From Xestospongia muta (lineage: Eukaryota > Porifera > Demospongiae > Haplosclerida > Petrosiidae): 64,000 bases of DNA. Shown piece after piece: positions 10,303 to 21,838 of the stretch. The translations under genes were made by a program, and so were the position numbers. The stretch lies in NCBI GenBank assembly GCA_963693285.1, contig OY848917.1:22946245-23010244 (forward strand). The letters are read 5' to 3'. Under the pieces are notes generated by a model. That model searched no databases. It worked only from the letters and a program-made list of their open reading frames with translations, and was not told the origin of the DNA. Positions within the stretch are counted from its first letter, which is position 1, and every line of letters starts with the position of its first letter.

Positions 10303-12952
10303 ATGGCTCATTCATGCACTTACGTGTATGAGGAAGGCCGTGTAAATTGCCCGCTTTGTGACTTTATATCTCCGAGTTTGCGTCTTCATATTAGTCATCT
10401 TCGTCTTGTTCATTCGAAAGATCAAAATTTTAAAGTGAAATGCGACGTAGAGGGATGCGAGAAGACATTCTGTGCTTTTGCTGCTTTCAACACCCACGTC
10501 TATCGACATCATCGTGCAAAGATTGGATTACGAGTTCAACCAGCGTTAAATGCAGCATGTACCACTGATTCTGACTTTCCAAATACTCTTGAAAGTGTTG
10601 ACTGCAACCCAGCTCTACCCTTTGTGGACTGGCATTCCACTTCTCCTACAGCTTTTCCTGCCATTGTGGAGTCATTGTCTTCTGCCACATTTCCACTAGT
10701 ACAACCTCAAACTTCTTCACAATTTCAAGAAGCTAAATTTCTTTTAAATCTCAGAGAAGGACATCGTATTTCTCAGGCTGCAATGTCTAATGTTGTCAAT
10801 GGATGTCAATCATTGTGTACTCAGGTCATCTGCAACTTGAGAGAGAACATCATTAAGAAACTTACTAACATTGGTGTGGAGCCTTGTGACATTGATGGCT
10901 TTGAAGAATTGTTTGCAGACTATTCAAATCTGTTCAGGAATATTGAAACACAGTACAAGCTCAATCAGTATTGCATCAATCACCTTAATCCTATGGTATG
11001 TTGTCATGCATTAACAGTACCATCAATTTTATTTACAATTTTAGGAACCAAAAGAAGTAAAGTATGTTAATAAGTCATACTGGAGTGAGAGGTTCTCTGG
11101 TTCTAAGCGGCAGAAGGTCAGTCGAACTGACACATTCTACTATGTACCAGTTCTTGAAAGCTTAAAGTATCTACTTCAATTGGAAGACTTTCAAGCAGAG
11201 ATACTAAATCCTCACACCAATCTTGACAATGAATTTCTTTTTGACTTTTGTGATGCATCATTATTTAAGACCCATCCATTGTTTTCGATTGATGTAAATG
11301 CTTTGCAAATTGTTGCCTATTATGATGAATTAGAAGTTGTGAATCCTATTGGGTCTTATGTAAAACGACATAAAGTAGGGTGCATTTTTTTCTTTCTTGG
11401 AAATGTACGACCTCAGTTTCGATCTACTTTGAAATCAATTCATCTGGTTTCTGTTGGAAAACATGAAGATATTCTTCATTATGGGATTGACACATTGCTC
11501 TTGCCTTTCATTGATGACCTAAAAACACTATATTGTGATGGTGTCACTGTTTCTATATCTGGGAATGATATGACATTTTATGGTGGATTATTAGCCTTTT
11601 TAGCAGATAATTTAGCTGCACATCAGCTTGGTGGCTTCAAGTTAAGCATGTCTTTTGCTCTTAGAGTGTGTCGTACATGTATGATCACTCCAGAGTCATT
11701 GCAAACATGTTTTTCTGAAAGCAACTGTACTTTGCACACTGTTGACTCCCATTTTGAGCAGTGTTCCTTGTTAGAAGGGACAATGGAAACACATCATTCT
11801 GTTTCATATGGAGTTACTAGATTGTCTATACTTGAGGAAGTTCCTGGTTTCTCTGTAATTCATGGCTTACCTCATGATATAATGCATGATTTGTATGAAG
11901 GAGTTGTTCCGTTACATTTGAAGCTTCTAATTGGTCACTTCCTGGAAAGCAAGTTTTTTACCACCAATGAGCTTAATGACAGAATTAACAATTTTGATTT
12001 CATCAACAGTAAACCATCCTTGTTTGATCCCAAACTGTTTAAAAGTGATGGCTCAATAAGGCAATCTGCTTCACAGATGATCTCTCTAGCACATAATTTT
12101 CCCATTTTAATTGGTGATAAAGTGCCAGAATACGATCAGCATTGGTATTGTTTCTTGATTCTTTTGAAAATATGTAGTGTTGCTATAGCTCCTCTTGTTA
12201 CACATGACACTCCATCTTACCTTGGCATTTTAATTGAAGAATATTTGCAACTATTTCGAATCCTTTATCCATCAACTTCTCTGAAACCTAAGCATCATTA
12301 TATGGTGCATTACCCATCTCAGATACGTATCTTTGGGCCACTGATTAATTCTTGGACAATGAGACAGGAGTCCAAACTTAGTTTTGCAAAGAGAGTGTCA
12401 TATCTAAGTAACTATAAAAATGTGTGTAAAACAGTGGCTACAAGACATCAGTTTTGGCTTTGCCACAAAGTTATCTCCGACCCCAAACTACTGACACCAT
12501 CTGTTGAAATGAGCCCAATTCATGAATCAATTTGTTTGACTGCTGAGGCAGAGTATGTTCGTAATGAAATAACACAGCTTCTCCCACAGCTTGATCCATC
12601 ATCTATCATGAAACATCCTAAATGGGTTAAAATGCAGAATTCAACTTTCAAGATTGGTTATTACATTTTATTACAACATGATTTGTACAATCCTCTGTTT
12701 GGCAAAGTTATTGATATTGTAACTTATGACAGTGTGGTTATTATTTGTTTTGAAAATTATCATTCAACTGTATTTTATTCACATTATAACTCATTTGTTA
12801 TTGTTGGTCAAGGAACATTTTCTGCTTTAGATATAAGTAAACTCTTTGACCATCGCCCCTTTACAGCAGATACAGTTTTTCTCCTTCTGATAAGTCACTT
12901 TATATTTCATTGCCTTATATATATTAACTATAGTTTACTTTTATTTCATTAA
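10303..12952 (+). CDS. C2H2 zinc-finger CACTA transposase
   Basis: Two exons, 10303-10995 and 11045-12952, joined in phase 0 across a 49-bp GT..AG intron, give 866 aa. Two C2H2 fingers lie at the N-terminus: CPLC...H..H (about residues 18-40) and CDVEGC...H...HH (about 47-70). The large second exon carries motifs of a transposase family common in cnidarian, sponge and fish genomes: HGLPHDIMHDLYEGV, then KPKHHYMVHYP, then SWTMRQESKLSFAKR. The His/Asp-rich LPHDIMHD and the E/K blocks probably belong to the catalytic core. CACTA termini around it support a cut-and-paste transposase. No stop or frameshift was seen. The last 40 residues are hydrophobic and may be read-through of a missed 3' intron. 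Confidence 0.8.
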
Positions 12953-13185
12953 ATAAATAATAATTTTGTTAAATTAACTATTAAAAAAAATCAACATGTT
13001 TATTGTTCAAAACAAACCTACTAATATTTGTCACAACTTGTATAATATATGAATTAAACTTTCTTGTCAAATTAACCATCTGTATTTGATTTGAACTAAG
13101 CCAGTGGAAATAATTAATATGAGCTTCATATTAATCATGAAAGATACTGTTTGTTTTTTTTAAAAATGGTTGTTTTAAATTAATT

Positions 13186-13197
13186 TTTTTGTAGTGT
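13186..13197 (-). repeat. CACTA right terminal inverted repeat
   Basis: TTTTTTGTAGTG, the reverse complement of the left end. It is followed by the TA duplication and then the second copy of the flanking direct repeat (13198-13312). Confidence 0.85.
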
Positions 13198-13415
13198 AGT
13201 GACATCAATGAGGTTATGTTTGTCAAGAAATTAAAAGATGCTTACATATGCTAATTATATATCATATATTTATAGTGATGTGATGTAATTCAAAGGATTC
13301 ATGCTTCTACTACAATATAGGTGACATTACATCTAACAAAATATTTTTAGAATGTAAGATCTGTCTGCTAAAATGGTGTATATCAAATATTATTATTAAT
13401 TTTTAATCAATATTA

Positions 13416-15500
13416 TTAAATAGGTCTATTATTACAATAAGTCAATAACCAATTGAGTGTAAACCATAACATTAGCATCACATGACCTATCCAGTATACT
13501 GAGCTCATAAACTAGAATAACAGGATATAAACAGACAAAGTATAATTGACAATTTATATACCTTACTGCAGTCTTCCCATGATAGTAACAACAAGCATAT
13601 CAATCCATACATTATGACTATATTATGTAATAAACACAAACATGTCCAGACTGGTATAAGAAAAGGCCAAGAGAGGTCTTTTAGATTAACCCACTGTTTA
13701 GTAATGGATATGAACTAAATTCAAATGTAAATACTACAGTACTACAACTAAGCCTATTACCTTCCTCTCTGCTGCAGAAGCAATGAGCTGAATTGAAAAA
13801 TGGATAAGATAACCAGACCAACTGCCATGCCATAAAGTCAAAAACAACAATGTTATAAAGCATGATAAGTCTTGATTACCCATCCACTTAAGACGTTTAT
13901 AGACATAACTGTACGATGACATGAACATATTATTATAATAACATCACTTACATAGCCACCCATTTATTAGTTTGTATATTCCAAGTTTGAATCGCTCCCT
14001 ATTAATTTAACAGTTTAAAAAGTAATTATCAAGGTTTCCGACTGGCCTGAAAACTTATATTTTGTTTATATAAAGCCCAGTTTACATTTTGGAGAGCTGT
14101 CCAATCTGTGGAACCATCAGATCTAGCACCATTATAAGATATCCCTGTTATAATACAGCTTCCTTCCTATAAAAGTCCAAAAGCAATTTAAGTACTACAC
14201 CTGACTGTCCTTACTGCTATTAGCCAAACTACAAAGAGTCGGCCCCACTGTATATGTGTTCCTATTGCTATCATTATAACAAGTTTAGTGACAAATGGTT
14301 TTCCCTAAAAACACATTCAAATTATAGATCTGTTAATTAAATTCACACTCTTACTCTATAGTCTTCACTTAAAATATACTTCAATGGATAATATCTATTG
14401 AATAAAGAGCTTATTGCAGTTAATGTTAGTGCTTGAGAGAGACATGACATTACTGGTATTATACTAACAGGACAATTTTAGTATAACACAAAATTTATAA
14501 ATATTGCTTTACCTACTACCAGCTTTCTTGTCATCAAATAAAGACCTTGAAACAAATTGTTGATATCGTTTAAAACTAATCTGTAGAAAATGAAACTATT
14601 GAATATTATTAAATTAATATACCAGTGGTCCAGCAAGGACTGACCCAAAGAAAACACAGAAACCTATATAACTAAGTGTTATAACAATATACAACAAAGA
14701 TAGTCTTACTTCAATAAATGGAGGAAGTGCAGAGATACAAGTTTCCTTCTCTTCTTTACTAAGAGTGGACTAGAGAGAATGGTTATTAGTTGTGACCTAT
14801 ATCAGTCTTACTTTTCTTTTATTACCATCATATAAATTATATGTCAATCCTAAATGAAAGTTGTCTTTAATTTAAGTTGTATAGAATGGCAGAATAACTT
14901 ACCTATTAATTTCAGTACCAAGACACAATGGGGTTGACTCCAATTTATTGAAAGGATATCAGAAATAAACGAATATCCTATTATCATAGATCACATGACT
15001 CTATTACAGCATATATAATATAACTAGCTCTGTGTATATATAGTTCATACCATTATCATGATCCATGTTAGAAAAAGAGACAACTTTGTACCACCCAAAA
15101 GAGAGAGAACGCTATAAACAGCGACAATATCTACTACTATATGCCATATAGAGGGTCCTTGATGATTAACAATTGATGTACGTATAGATAAATTAAAAGC
15201 AATGTATGAACTTACCATAAACAAAGTACAGCAATCCAATGCCGCTAACAGAAAAGAAAATGTTCTAAAATGTAGTGTAGTAATTCAAACATTTTATTAT
15301 ATATCTCTCAACACCTGAATCCATGCTGATTGCACTGACACAAATGAACGGTAGATGAGCGCAAGTGGATAGGCTACCTTTACGTATAAATTATTATATG
15401 ACATATAAAGTTATTTACCAAGTAACAACCCAACAATAAAGCGAACCTCTTCTTCTGGTATGTTTAAGAGAAGGGACAAACTTACCACCAGGGACATCAT
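13416..15500 (-). pseudogene. MBOAT acyltransferase copy 2, frameshifted
   Basis: All 16 exons of the copy-1 model can be followed, start codon pair at 15500 and stop at 13416. The catalytic-His motif is present (LWHGSWSG). Relative to copies 1 and 4 it has a 7-bp insertion in exon 5 (near 14985-14995, 'atagatc') and a 7-bp deletion at the exon-8 acceptor (near 14665). The first shifts the frame into a TGA within the exon. The second restores the original phase downstream, but the interval between is unreadable. It probably yields no full enzyme. Confidence 0.8.
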
Positions 15501-16380
15501 AGAGACTGCTCATAGACGAGTCTTTTCCTTATAAATAGTTTTAGTTTCCTCTCAATAACAAACTTGGCAGCTTGTATAATCATATTCAAATTTGAGAGGG
15601 AATTTTAAAATATGGTAGAGTATATATAGTATATGTGTATAATATAGTCTACAATAGTGGTAAACGTAACAAGCAGTAGATGAATATCAGAATTATAGTG
15701 TCAAATCTCCATTCATGTCTATTCTCCAGATATATCCAAGCTACATCCATTTCCTTCAGATCCAACAGATTCTCCTATAAAGTAAATCCAGTTTATAATG
15801 GACCAGTTAAACTAGACCAAAGACTTCCTATCAAAACTGTTTAGTTGATAATAACAAAGATGTACTATCCAGTTTTCTTTTGCTGCTTTCGTGTACTGAG
15901 TTATACATACTATATCAAATGGAGTCTACTCTATGTCCACAGTAACAACTAACGTTAACATAAGTTTATGAACTACTATACTACTATGGTTGGTTCAATA
16001 TTCTTTAACATTATGATAATTGTTTATGAATATATGGTTAAAGTACAGACCACTATCATACATGTTTCTTGTCTCCTTTCACCTATGATTCAAAAGTACT
16101 CATACTTTGGCACAGTCTTTAGTTGACTCATGTTATAATTGCTGGTTTAAGAAAGTGATAGCAATCAATGGGCCTGTCTATAAACCTACACAATCCATTG
16201 TTAACTGCTGGTAATGTAGTTATCAAGGGAAAAAATGAAAAGTTGCTAAAATTCTTTTGGAGTGAGAAAACCATGGAGATGTGCTTTAGACAAATATCAT
16301 CAACTACATCCTCTCCTGGTAGAAGATCACCTAGGTCAGAATTGTTCATCGCAAGGTACATCAAAGCATAATGTGATTGA
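15501..16380 (+). other. MBOAT upstream repeat with truncated recurrent segment
   Basis: 15501-15830 matches the copy-1 upstream region without the hAT insertion, and so gives the empty site for that element. 15840-16371 matches 3930-4780 with an internal deletion at about 16090. It retains the NPLLTAGNVVIK...KLLKFFWSEKTMEM frame at 16168-16371. No identified gene. Confidence 0.55.
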
Positions 16381-17115
16381 AGTTAAATTAACTAACCCAT
16401 CCAATTCATATATCCATCTACACACATAAATATCTGTCCATCAAATTGTCTATTTATCTATTATATATTTATATATCCATCAATTTATCTACTAATGCAT
16501 AAAGTCATTACATAAGTTAACATTCATAATATATGTTTATATTGCATACATACAGAAGGACTATAAAGAGCTTTTCTCTTTGTTTCATTGTCTACTCTTC
16601 AGCTATCTTTTCCACTAATTTCTGTGTCTGCTATTTCTCATGCATCATTTCATTTTCATATCTTTGCCATTGAGACACCAGCTAGATATAAGTAAACAGA
16701 ATTACATTTACATCATCACTTCCCTTCTTTCTCTCTTTTTGTATTAGTCCATGTAGTTGTATTAGTCCATATAGTTGTATTAGTCTTATGTACTAAAGAA
16801 GAATCAGACTTTGCCAGAAGTTTATATTGTTTGATGCTAAATAATAATTATAATAAATGATAAATCTTAAACAGATTATTATACTTACCTGCTCATTTTG
16901 CATTTTCATGGGATAAAATCATTGAATTCATCCACCACTTGAGAATGCAGGTGATGATTTACTTCTTTGTCTTATTGACAATTCAAAAGGTTTCATTATA
17001 ATCGAGAACATGAAAATAGTCTTAATGTTGTTTACCTATAAAGCCATTACAACATAATTTTGGATAGAACTGACATAACTGACAATTGTGTTCGCACAAA
17101 GACTAATCTGTAGAA
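16381..17115. other. Gene-free interval with degenerate ATCT/ATCC-rich repeats
   Basis: 16400-16500 is a loose run of 'atccat', 'atctat' and 'atatatcc'. 16740-16790 contains three near-copies of 'gtattagtccat'. I see no gene. Confidence 0.5.
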
Positions 17116-17265
17116 TCATGTTATGTTTTTCCTGTACTCTACTTCCTATTTTATATATCTCACATAATGTTCCTCTGCTATCATATGTAAGTTGACTTCA
17201 TTTTCTCTTACACGTAACTTGTAACATTTAGCTAGTATCACAAACACAACTAGTACGATTAATAT
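17116..17265 (-). pseudogene. POT-like transporter, C-terminal fragment
   Basis: About 50 C-terminal codons (the YKLRVRENEVN and YIEQEVEYRK-like tail) match the intact copies at 18560 and 21839. The rest of the gene is missing, and the 5' flank of a POT copy resumes at about 17350-17640 (equivalent to 20090-20400). Nearly the whole coding region has been deleted. A local duplication repeats 17020-17095 at 17296-17370. Confidence 0.7.
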
Positions 17266-17800
17266 ATTACTGACAATTGTGTTCACACAAAGACTAATCT
17301 GAAAATAGTCTTAATGTTGTTTACCTATAAAGCCATTACAGCATAATTTTGGATAGAACTGACAAAGTATATGCATTCTTCACAAACTTATAACATTAGT
17401 TTAGCCATATAAAATATACCAACTAGCTAGTTTTAGTCAGTGTGTATGTATTTTCATTTTACTATTGATCAATAGATAATAATGAAAAGAAAGATGAATA
17501 GTAAACATTGGAAATTCCAGTGTTGTAGAGCATACATTGTATGTATAATTATATGTGTATATATTGTAGCATATACTTAGAGATATGTAACTAACATGAA
17601 GCAATCTGATTGGTCAGTTTGAGTTCAAAATCACATAGAATACGTCTGCCAACATTGATGTTAAAGTACGCACTAAATATTGTTACCACAAGTGCTACGG
17701 AAGTGTCAAGATGTTTTAGAAATGTCTTATCATTGCCAATACAACATGGTTGCTTTCTTCACATTCACCAATAGCAACAACAATGAAATTTAGTATTGTT

Positions 17801-17890
17801 AGTATAAAACTTCCTACATAGTAGCTGCAACTTAAGGCTCTATACGTGTTTAGTGAGACTATGTAGCTATTATGTAGGAATTTTTATACT
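17801..17890. repeat. Hairpin/MITE-like element, copy 1
   Basis: Arms of about 26 bp: 'agtataaaacttcctacata' at the left and its near reverse complement ending 'tttttatact' at the right, with about 40 bp between. Copies are at 21535-21625 and 60970-61060. Decayed or truncated copies lie near 27208-27290 and 55628-55647. It recurs in the 3' flank of POT genes. Confidence 0.65.
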
Positions 17891-18559
17891 GCCATTTTTA
17901 TTACATTCTTGTTTCATATATTTGTACACTCAAAATAGCATTTTATCATTTCAACCATTGTCTTTGTTACCATAATTTCATCAATATGACGTAAGCCCAA
18001 TATTGAGTTACCACAAAGCCAAAACTGGTCTAACTCAATATGTATAAAGTCAACTAGAAGCCAAAAGGTCCTCTTTGTAGTTTATGTCTAGTAATTGAAG
18101 CCATGAGCAAGAGATAGATACTATTTCAACTTAACTAATTAGATGATTAGGAACAGTTGAAACAGAATCTGCTTATAGTTTTAATTGAAGCCATGATTCA
18201 ATTACTATATAGCAAAGTAGATGTAAAAGAAATGTGGTTGTAGATGCAACTAGTTGGCTTTATGCATATTAAGATACACTATAGTTGGCCTTGTAGCAAC
18301 TTAGAATGGGTTTACATCATATTGATGAAACTGTTGTAACGAATACCTTGGTTAAAATGACAAAATGCTTTTTTCAGTGTACCACCATTTTTACATTTCA
18401 TGAATGTTTTTGAAATTTTATATAATTGTATTAAACAATCTACATGGGACATAACTAAGATTTAACTAAACTTGTATATAGTACAGTATCAATATTTAAA
18501 GTAGTTTAACAATTTAGTTTATACAATCGTCAGGTAGTACATGTCTGGCATTTGTGTTG

Positions 18560-20071
18560 TCATGTTATTTCTTTCCTGTACTCTACTTCCTGTTCTATAT
18601 ATTTCACATAATGTTCCTCTGCTATCATATGTATGTTGACTTCATTTTCTCTTACACGTAACTTGTAACGTTTAGCTAGTATCACAAAGACAACTAGTAT
18701 GATGACAATAATCACACTCTTGTAAACATAATAAAAAAGATTTTGACAGATTACATCATTTTCACATTTAAAGGGGTACTTGCCATTAATATTAGCTGCT
18801 AATCCAATTGCAAATGCTGCAAACCACATCCCAACCATCAACCCTCTCATTTCATGTGGAGACTGAGCTATTGTGAACTCCAATGATGTAGGAAGAACTA
18901 AAGCAAATGAAATTCCATATAAAATTTCAGGAACAATGATTGCTTCGTATGAAGTTGCATTCAAGTAAAGAAATTGTTTGCAAAAAAACAAGATGACATA
19001 ATATAGTTGAGCTGATAAAGCAAAAATAAGTCCCAGACCAATTCTCTTAAGTATACTTGGAATATACTTTACAAGATGTTTATACAACATCAGAAGGTAG
19101 AGAATGATTAAAAGTAAACCAACACCAAAGTATAAAGCATCACTTAATATATAGCAAGAAAGAAATTGTGAATTGTCATATGAAGTGTGAAATTTAAAAA
19201 GCCTGACTTCCTCAGCACACATGAGACCTACAACTGAAACAAAGAGAGGTATCAATCGTAGTACTGTCTTCACATTCTCTACTTGTTCCTCTGAGAAGGG
19301 TCCACCATATTTTTCCTTACCTAAGTCTAGTCGTGAAGGGTAATCCTCCTCCCAATATGTCAAAGCACTACGATTCCTGGGATATTTGTTCTTTCTAGCA
19401 TATATGAGTACTTTAGCAATCATTTTCACAGGATTAATAATGTGAGGTGTAGTATCTAGCCAATGTTTGAAGAGAAAGTTACTGACAATAACTGTAGACA
19501 CAGATACACCTGATACTACATATGAGAAGATATAAAATTCTTTCAACAAACATTTAACAACTTCCAAAATGACAAACACTATTGGTATAGTCACAGAATG
19601 TAAATAAATGACAGCACTCAGTTTATCAGCAGAAGCTCCGATTAAATGATCAATGTTAAATTGTACAATATTGGAGCGAAAACTACTGTACCCAATTACT
19701 TGTAGAAAGTATGCAAGACCCAAAACTGACCAATATAATGCATCATTGTTTAAATATACTTTGACAATAGCTACAATACCAGTTGTTACCCAAGAAGCAA
19801 AAGAGAAATACACACCAATAATGATCATTTTATATCTACCTGTCTTTACATCAGCAAGTAGACCAAAGATAGGACATATGAAAAAAAATAAACAATATCC
19901 AACATCACCAACATAATTGTAAGTTTTGACTTGACTGTCATAGTAGCTTGTTGCAGCAAAATGCCTTATTAAATTTAAGTGAAGGTACATCAAAGCATCC
20001 CAGAAGATTATGAGTATTACTGACTGAGAACTTACGCATTCGGTACTAGCCTTTCTTTTAGAACAACACAT
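18560..20071 (-). CDS. POT/PTR2-like MFS transporter, copy A, intact
   Basis: A single open frame of 503 codons plus stop, with no introns. The start is the ATG of MCCSKRK at 20071; the paralogue at 23350 has an ATG two codons further upstream that is TTG here. About 12 hydrophobic segments are visible. Family features: FGLLADVKTGRYKMI in the first loop between helices (MFS/POT signature), a long hydrophilic central loop with NRSALTYWEEDYPSRLDLG, and a C-half motif LEFTIAQSPHEMRGLMVGMW typical of proton-dependent oligopeptide transporters (SLC15/PTR2). The ExxERFxYYG motif of helix 1 in canonical POTs is not seen (DALMYLHLNLIRHF sits there), so the proton-coupled peptide role is uncertain. 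The neighbourhood is full of decayed paralogues, which points to recent local expansion. Confidence 0.85.
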   Translation of the reverse strand: MCCSKRKASTECVSSQSVILIIFWDALMYLHLNLIRHFAATSYYDSQVKTYNYVGDVGYCLFFFICPIFGLLADVKTGRYKMIIIGVYFSFASWVTTGIVAIVKVYLNNDALYWSVLGLAYFLQVIGYSSFRSNIVQFNIDHLIGASADKLSAVIYLHSVTIPIVFVILEVVKCLLKEFYIFSYVVSGVSVSTVIVSNFLFKHWLDTTPHIINPVKMIAKVLIYARKNKYPRNRSALTYWEEDYPSRLDLGKEKYGGPFSEEQVENVKTVLRLIPLFVSVVGLMCAEEVRLFKFHTSYDNSQFLSCYILSDALYFGVGLLLIILYLLMLYKHLVKYIPSILKRIGLGLIFALSAQLYYVILFFCKQFLYLNATSYEAIIVPEILYGISFALVLPTSLEFTIAQSPHEMRGLMVGMWFAAFAIGLAANINGKYPFKCENDVICQNLFYYVYKSVIIVIILVVFVILAKRYKLRVRENEVNIHMIAEEHYVKYIEQEVEYRKEIT

Positions 20072-20953
20072 CTTCAATGGTGATTAATCTTAGATAGAAC
20101 TAACAAAGTATAAGCATTCTTCACAAACTTGTAACATTATTTTAGCCATATAAAATATACCAACTAGCTTATTTTAGTCAGTGTGTATGTAATTTCACTT
20201 TACTATTGATCAATAGATAATAATGAAAAGGAAGATGAATAGTAAACATTGGAAATTCCAGGGTGGCAGAGCATACATTGTATGTATAATTATATGTGTA
20301 TATATTGTAGCCTTATACTTAGAGTATAGGTAACTAACATGAAGCAATCTGATTGGTCAGTTTGAGTTTAAAATCACATAGAATACATCTGCCAACATTT
20401 AAATCATATCTGCTAACACTTAGAAATTTGTCTGGGAATTGTTACTATTGCTAAATTCTAACACATTAAATAATTTTTTTTTCACAACAAAAAGATAACG
20501 AATTATAAGAATATATGTTTTGATAAAATGATTATTTAAAAGGCAGCTACTTTACTGCCTATATTTCATGGCAAGGCTTTATAAACTCTTTCCAACATTA
20601 GATTTTAAATTTCAAGTTTTTATGTTACTTTTCAAAGTCTCTACAACACTGGAACACTCACTGAATGCTTGAGCTCAGAAATAACAAGTTGTTTTCAATG
20701 TTCTTATACCACAAATTTTGGTTCGGTTTGAAAAGTTGACAGCATGGCATGCACGTGGTTAAAACTATTGTTCTAGTAGCGCCTAGTTCAAAGAACAGTT
20801 TATAATATTATCAAGCTGTTTGAAGCTTCAGGAGAAAACAATGTGAAAAGTCCAAATTGAAGACTATCTCTTTATGCTTTGAATGATAATGAGAACTTGT
20901 TATAAATTAAGTGTTAGAGGGCCTTATACTTGAACTAAAAGTAATAAGTACAA

Positions 20954-21205
20954 TTATAACAGATATAATATGTAGTGTTGTGTACATTCCAACATACTGT
21001 ACCCAATTACTTGTAGAAAGTATCCAAGATCCAAAACTGACCAATATAATACATCAATGTTTATATATATATTGACAATAACTGCTATGCCACATGTTAC
21101 CCAAGAAGCAAAAGAGAAGTACACACCAGTATTTATCATTTTATATCTACCTATCTTTACATCAGTGAGTAGACCAAAAACAGGAAATAAGAAAAAATGA
21201 ATCAA
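20954..21205 (-). pseudogene. POT-like N-half fragment with alternative C-terminus
   Basis: Covers about residues 57-125 of the transporter (FLFPVFGLLTDVKIGRYKM to FLQVIGYS), then diverges into a short tail, MLECTQHYILYLL, and stops. The same breakpoint and tail occur at 53158-53548, 55013-55282 and 60394-60645. It is therefore one truncated duplicate that was itself copied. Confidence 0.75.
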
Positions 21206-21534
21206 TATCCAAAATCAACAATATAAAGGCAAGAGCATCACATAAATCACTTTACATAGAAATTTTATGGAATGATGAGCAGAACCATTGTCAGTCCTTT
21301 ACATTAGCATTTAACAGCATTGATAGTAAGTTGGCATGTTGAAACTCTTTACTTCTATCACAGCTCTTCTCAAAACTGCTGAAATATATAGTAATTGATG
21401 TACGCACTAAATATTGTTACCACAAATGCTATGGAAGTGTCAAGATGTTTTAGAAATGTCTTATTATTGCCAATACAACATGGTTGCTTTCTTCTCATTC
21501 ACAAATAGCAACAACAATGAAATTTAGTATTGTT

Positions 21535-21625
21535 AGTATAAAACTTCCTACATAGTAGCTGCAACTTAAGACTCTATAACATGTTTAGTGAGACTATGTA
21601 GCTGTTATGTAGGAATTTTTATACT
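21535..21625. repeat. Hairpin/MITE-like element, copy 2
   Basis: Same foldback as 17801-17890, inside a roughly 430-bp 3' flank (21400-21830) that is nearly identical to 60830-61270. Confidence 0.7.
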
Positions 21626-21838
21626 GCCATTTTTATTACATTCTTGTTTCAATTATTTGTACCATCATCCTTAAATTTCATGAATGTTTTGATATTTTAT
21701 ATAATTGTATTAAACAATCTACATGGGACATAACTAAGATTTAACTAAACTTGTATATAGTACAGTATCAGTATTTGAAGTAGTTTAACAATTTAGTTTA
21801 TACAATCGTCAGGTTGTACATGTCTGGCACTTGTGTTG

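Larger units (their letters stand above)
7958..13197. mobile_element. CACTA (EnSpm/CMC-type) DNA transposon with two divergent genes
   Basis: The left terminus is CACTACAAAAAATAA and the right terminus, reversed, is CACTACAAAAAAATTAA, giving a 12-bp perfect inverted repeat that starts with CACTA. A 2-bp TA duplication flanks it (7956-7957 and 13198-13199). Sub-terminal motifs are also mirrored: 'taaaacaaccattta' near 8175 and its reverse complement near 13166-13180. Inside are a SAM-domain gene (8344-10204, minus) and a C2H2 zinc-finger transposase gene (10303-12952, plus). The transposase gene looks open; the SAM gene has one homopolymer frameshift. Spans 7971-8343 and 12953-13184 are sub-terminal AT-rich DNA without genes. 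Confidence 0.85.

Noticed and set aside
11071..11179. Separate gene starting at 11180
   Set aside because: The frame is open from the 3' splice site at 11045 and continues the zinc-finger exon after removing a 49-bp intron; 11180 is a TTG, not a start.
19653..19916. Plus-strand 87-codon frame (also at 22932, 56534, 62367)
   Set aside because: Antisense to the transporter N-half and repeated only because the transporter is repeated.
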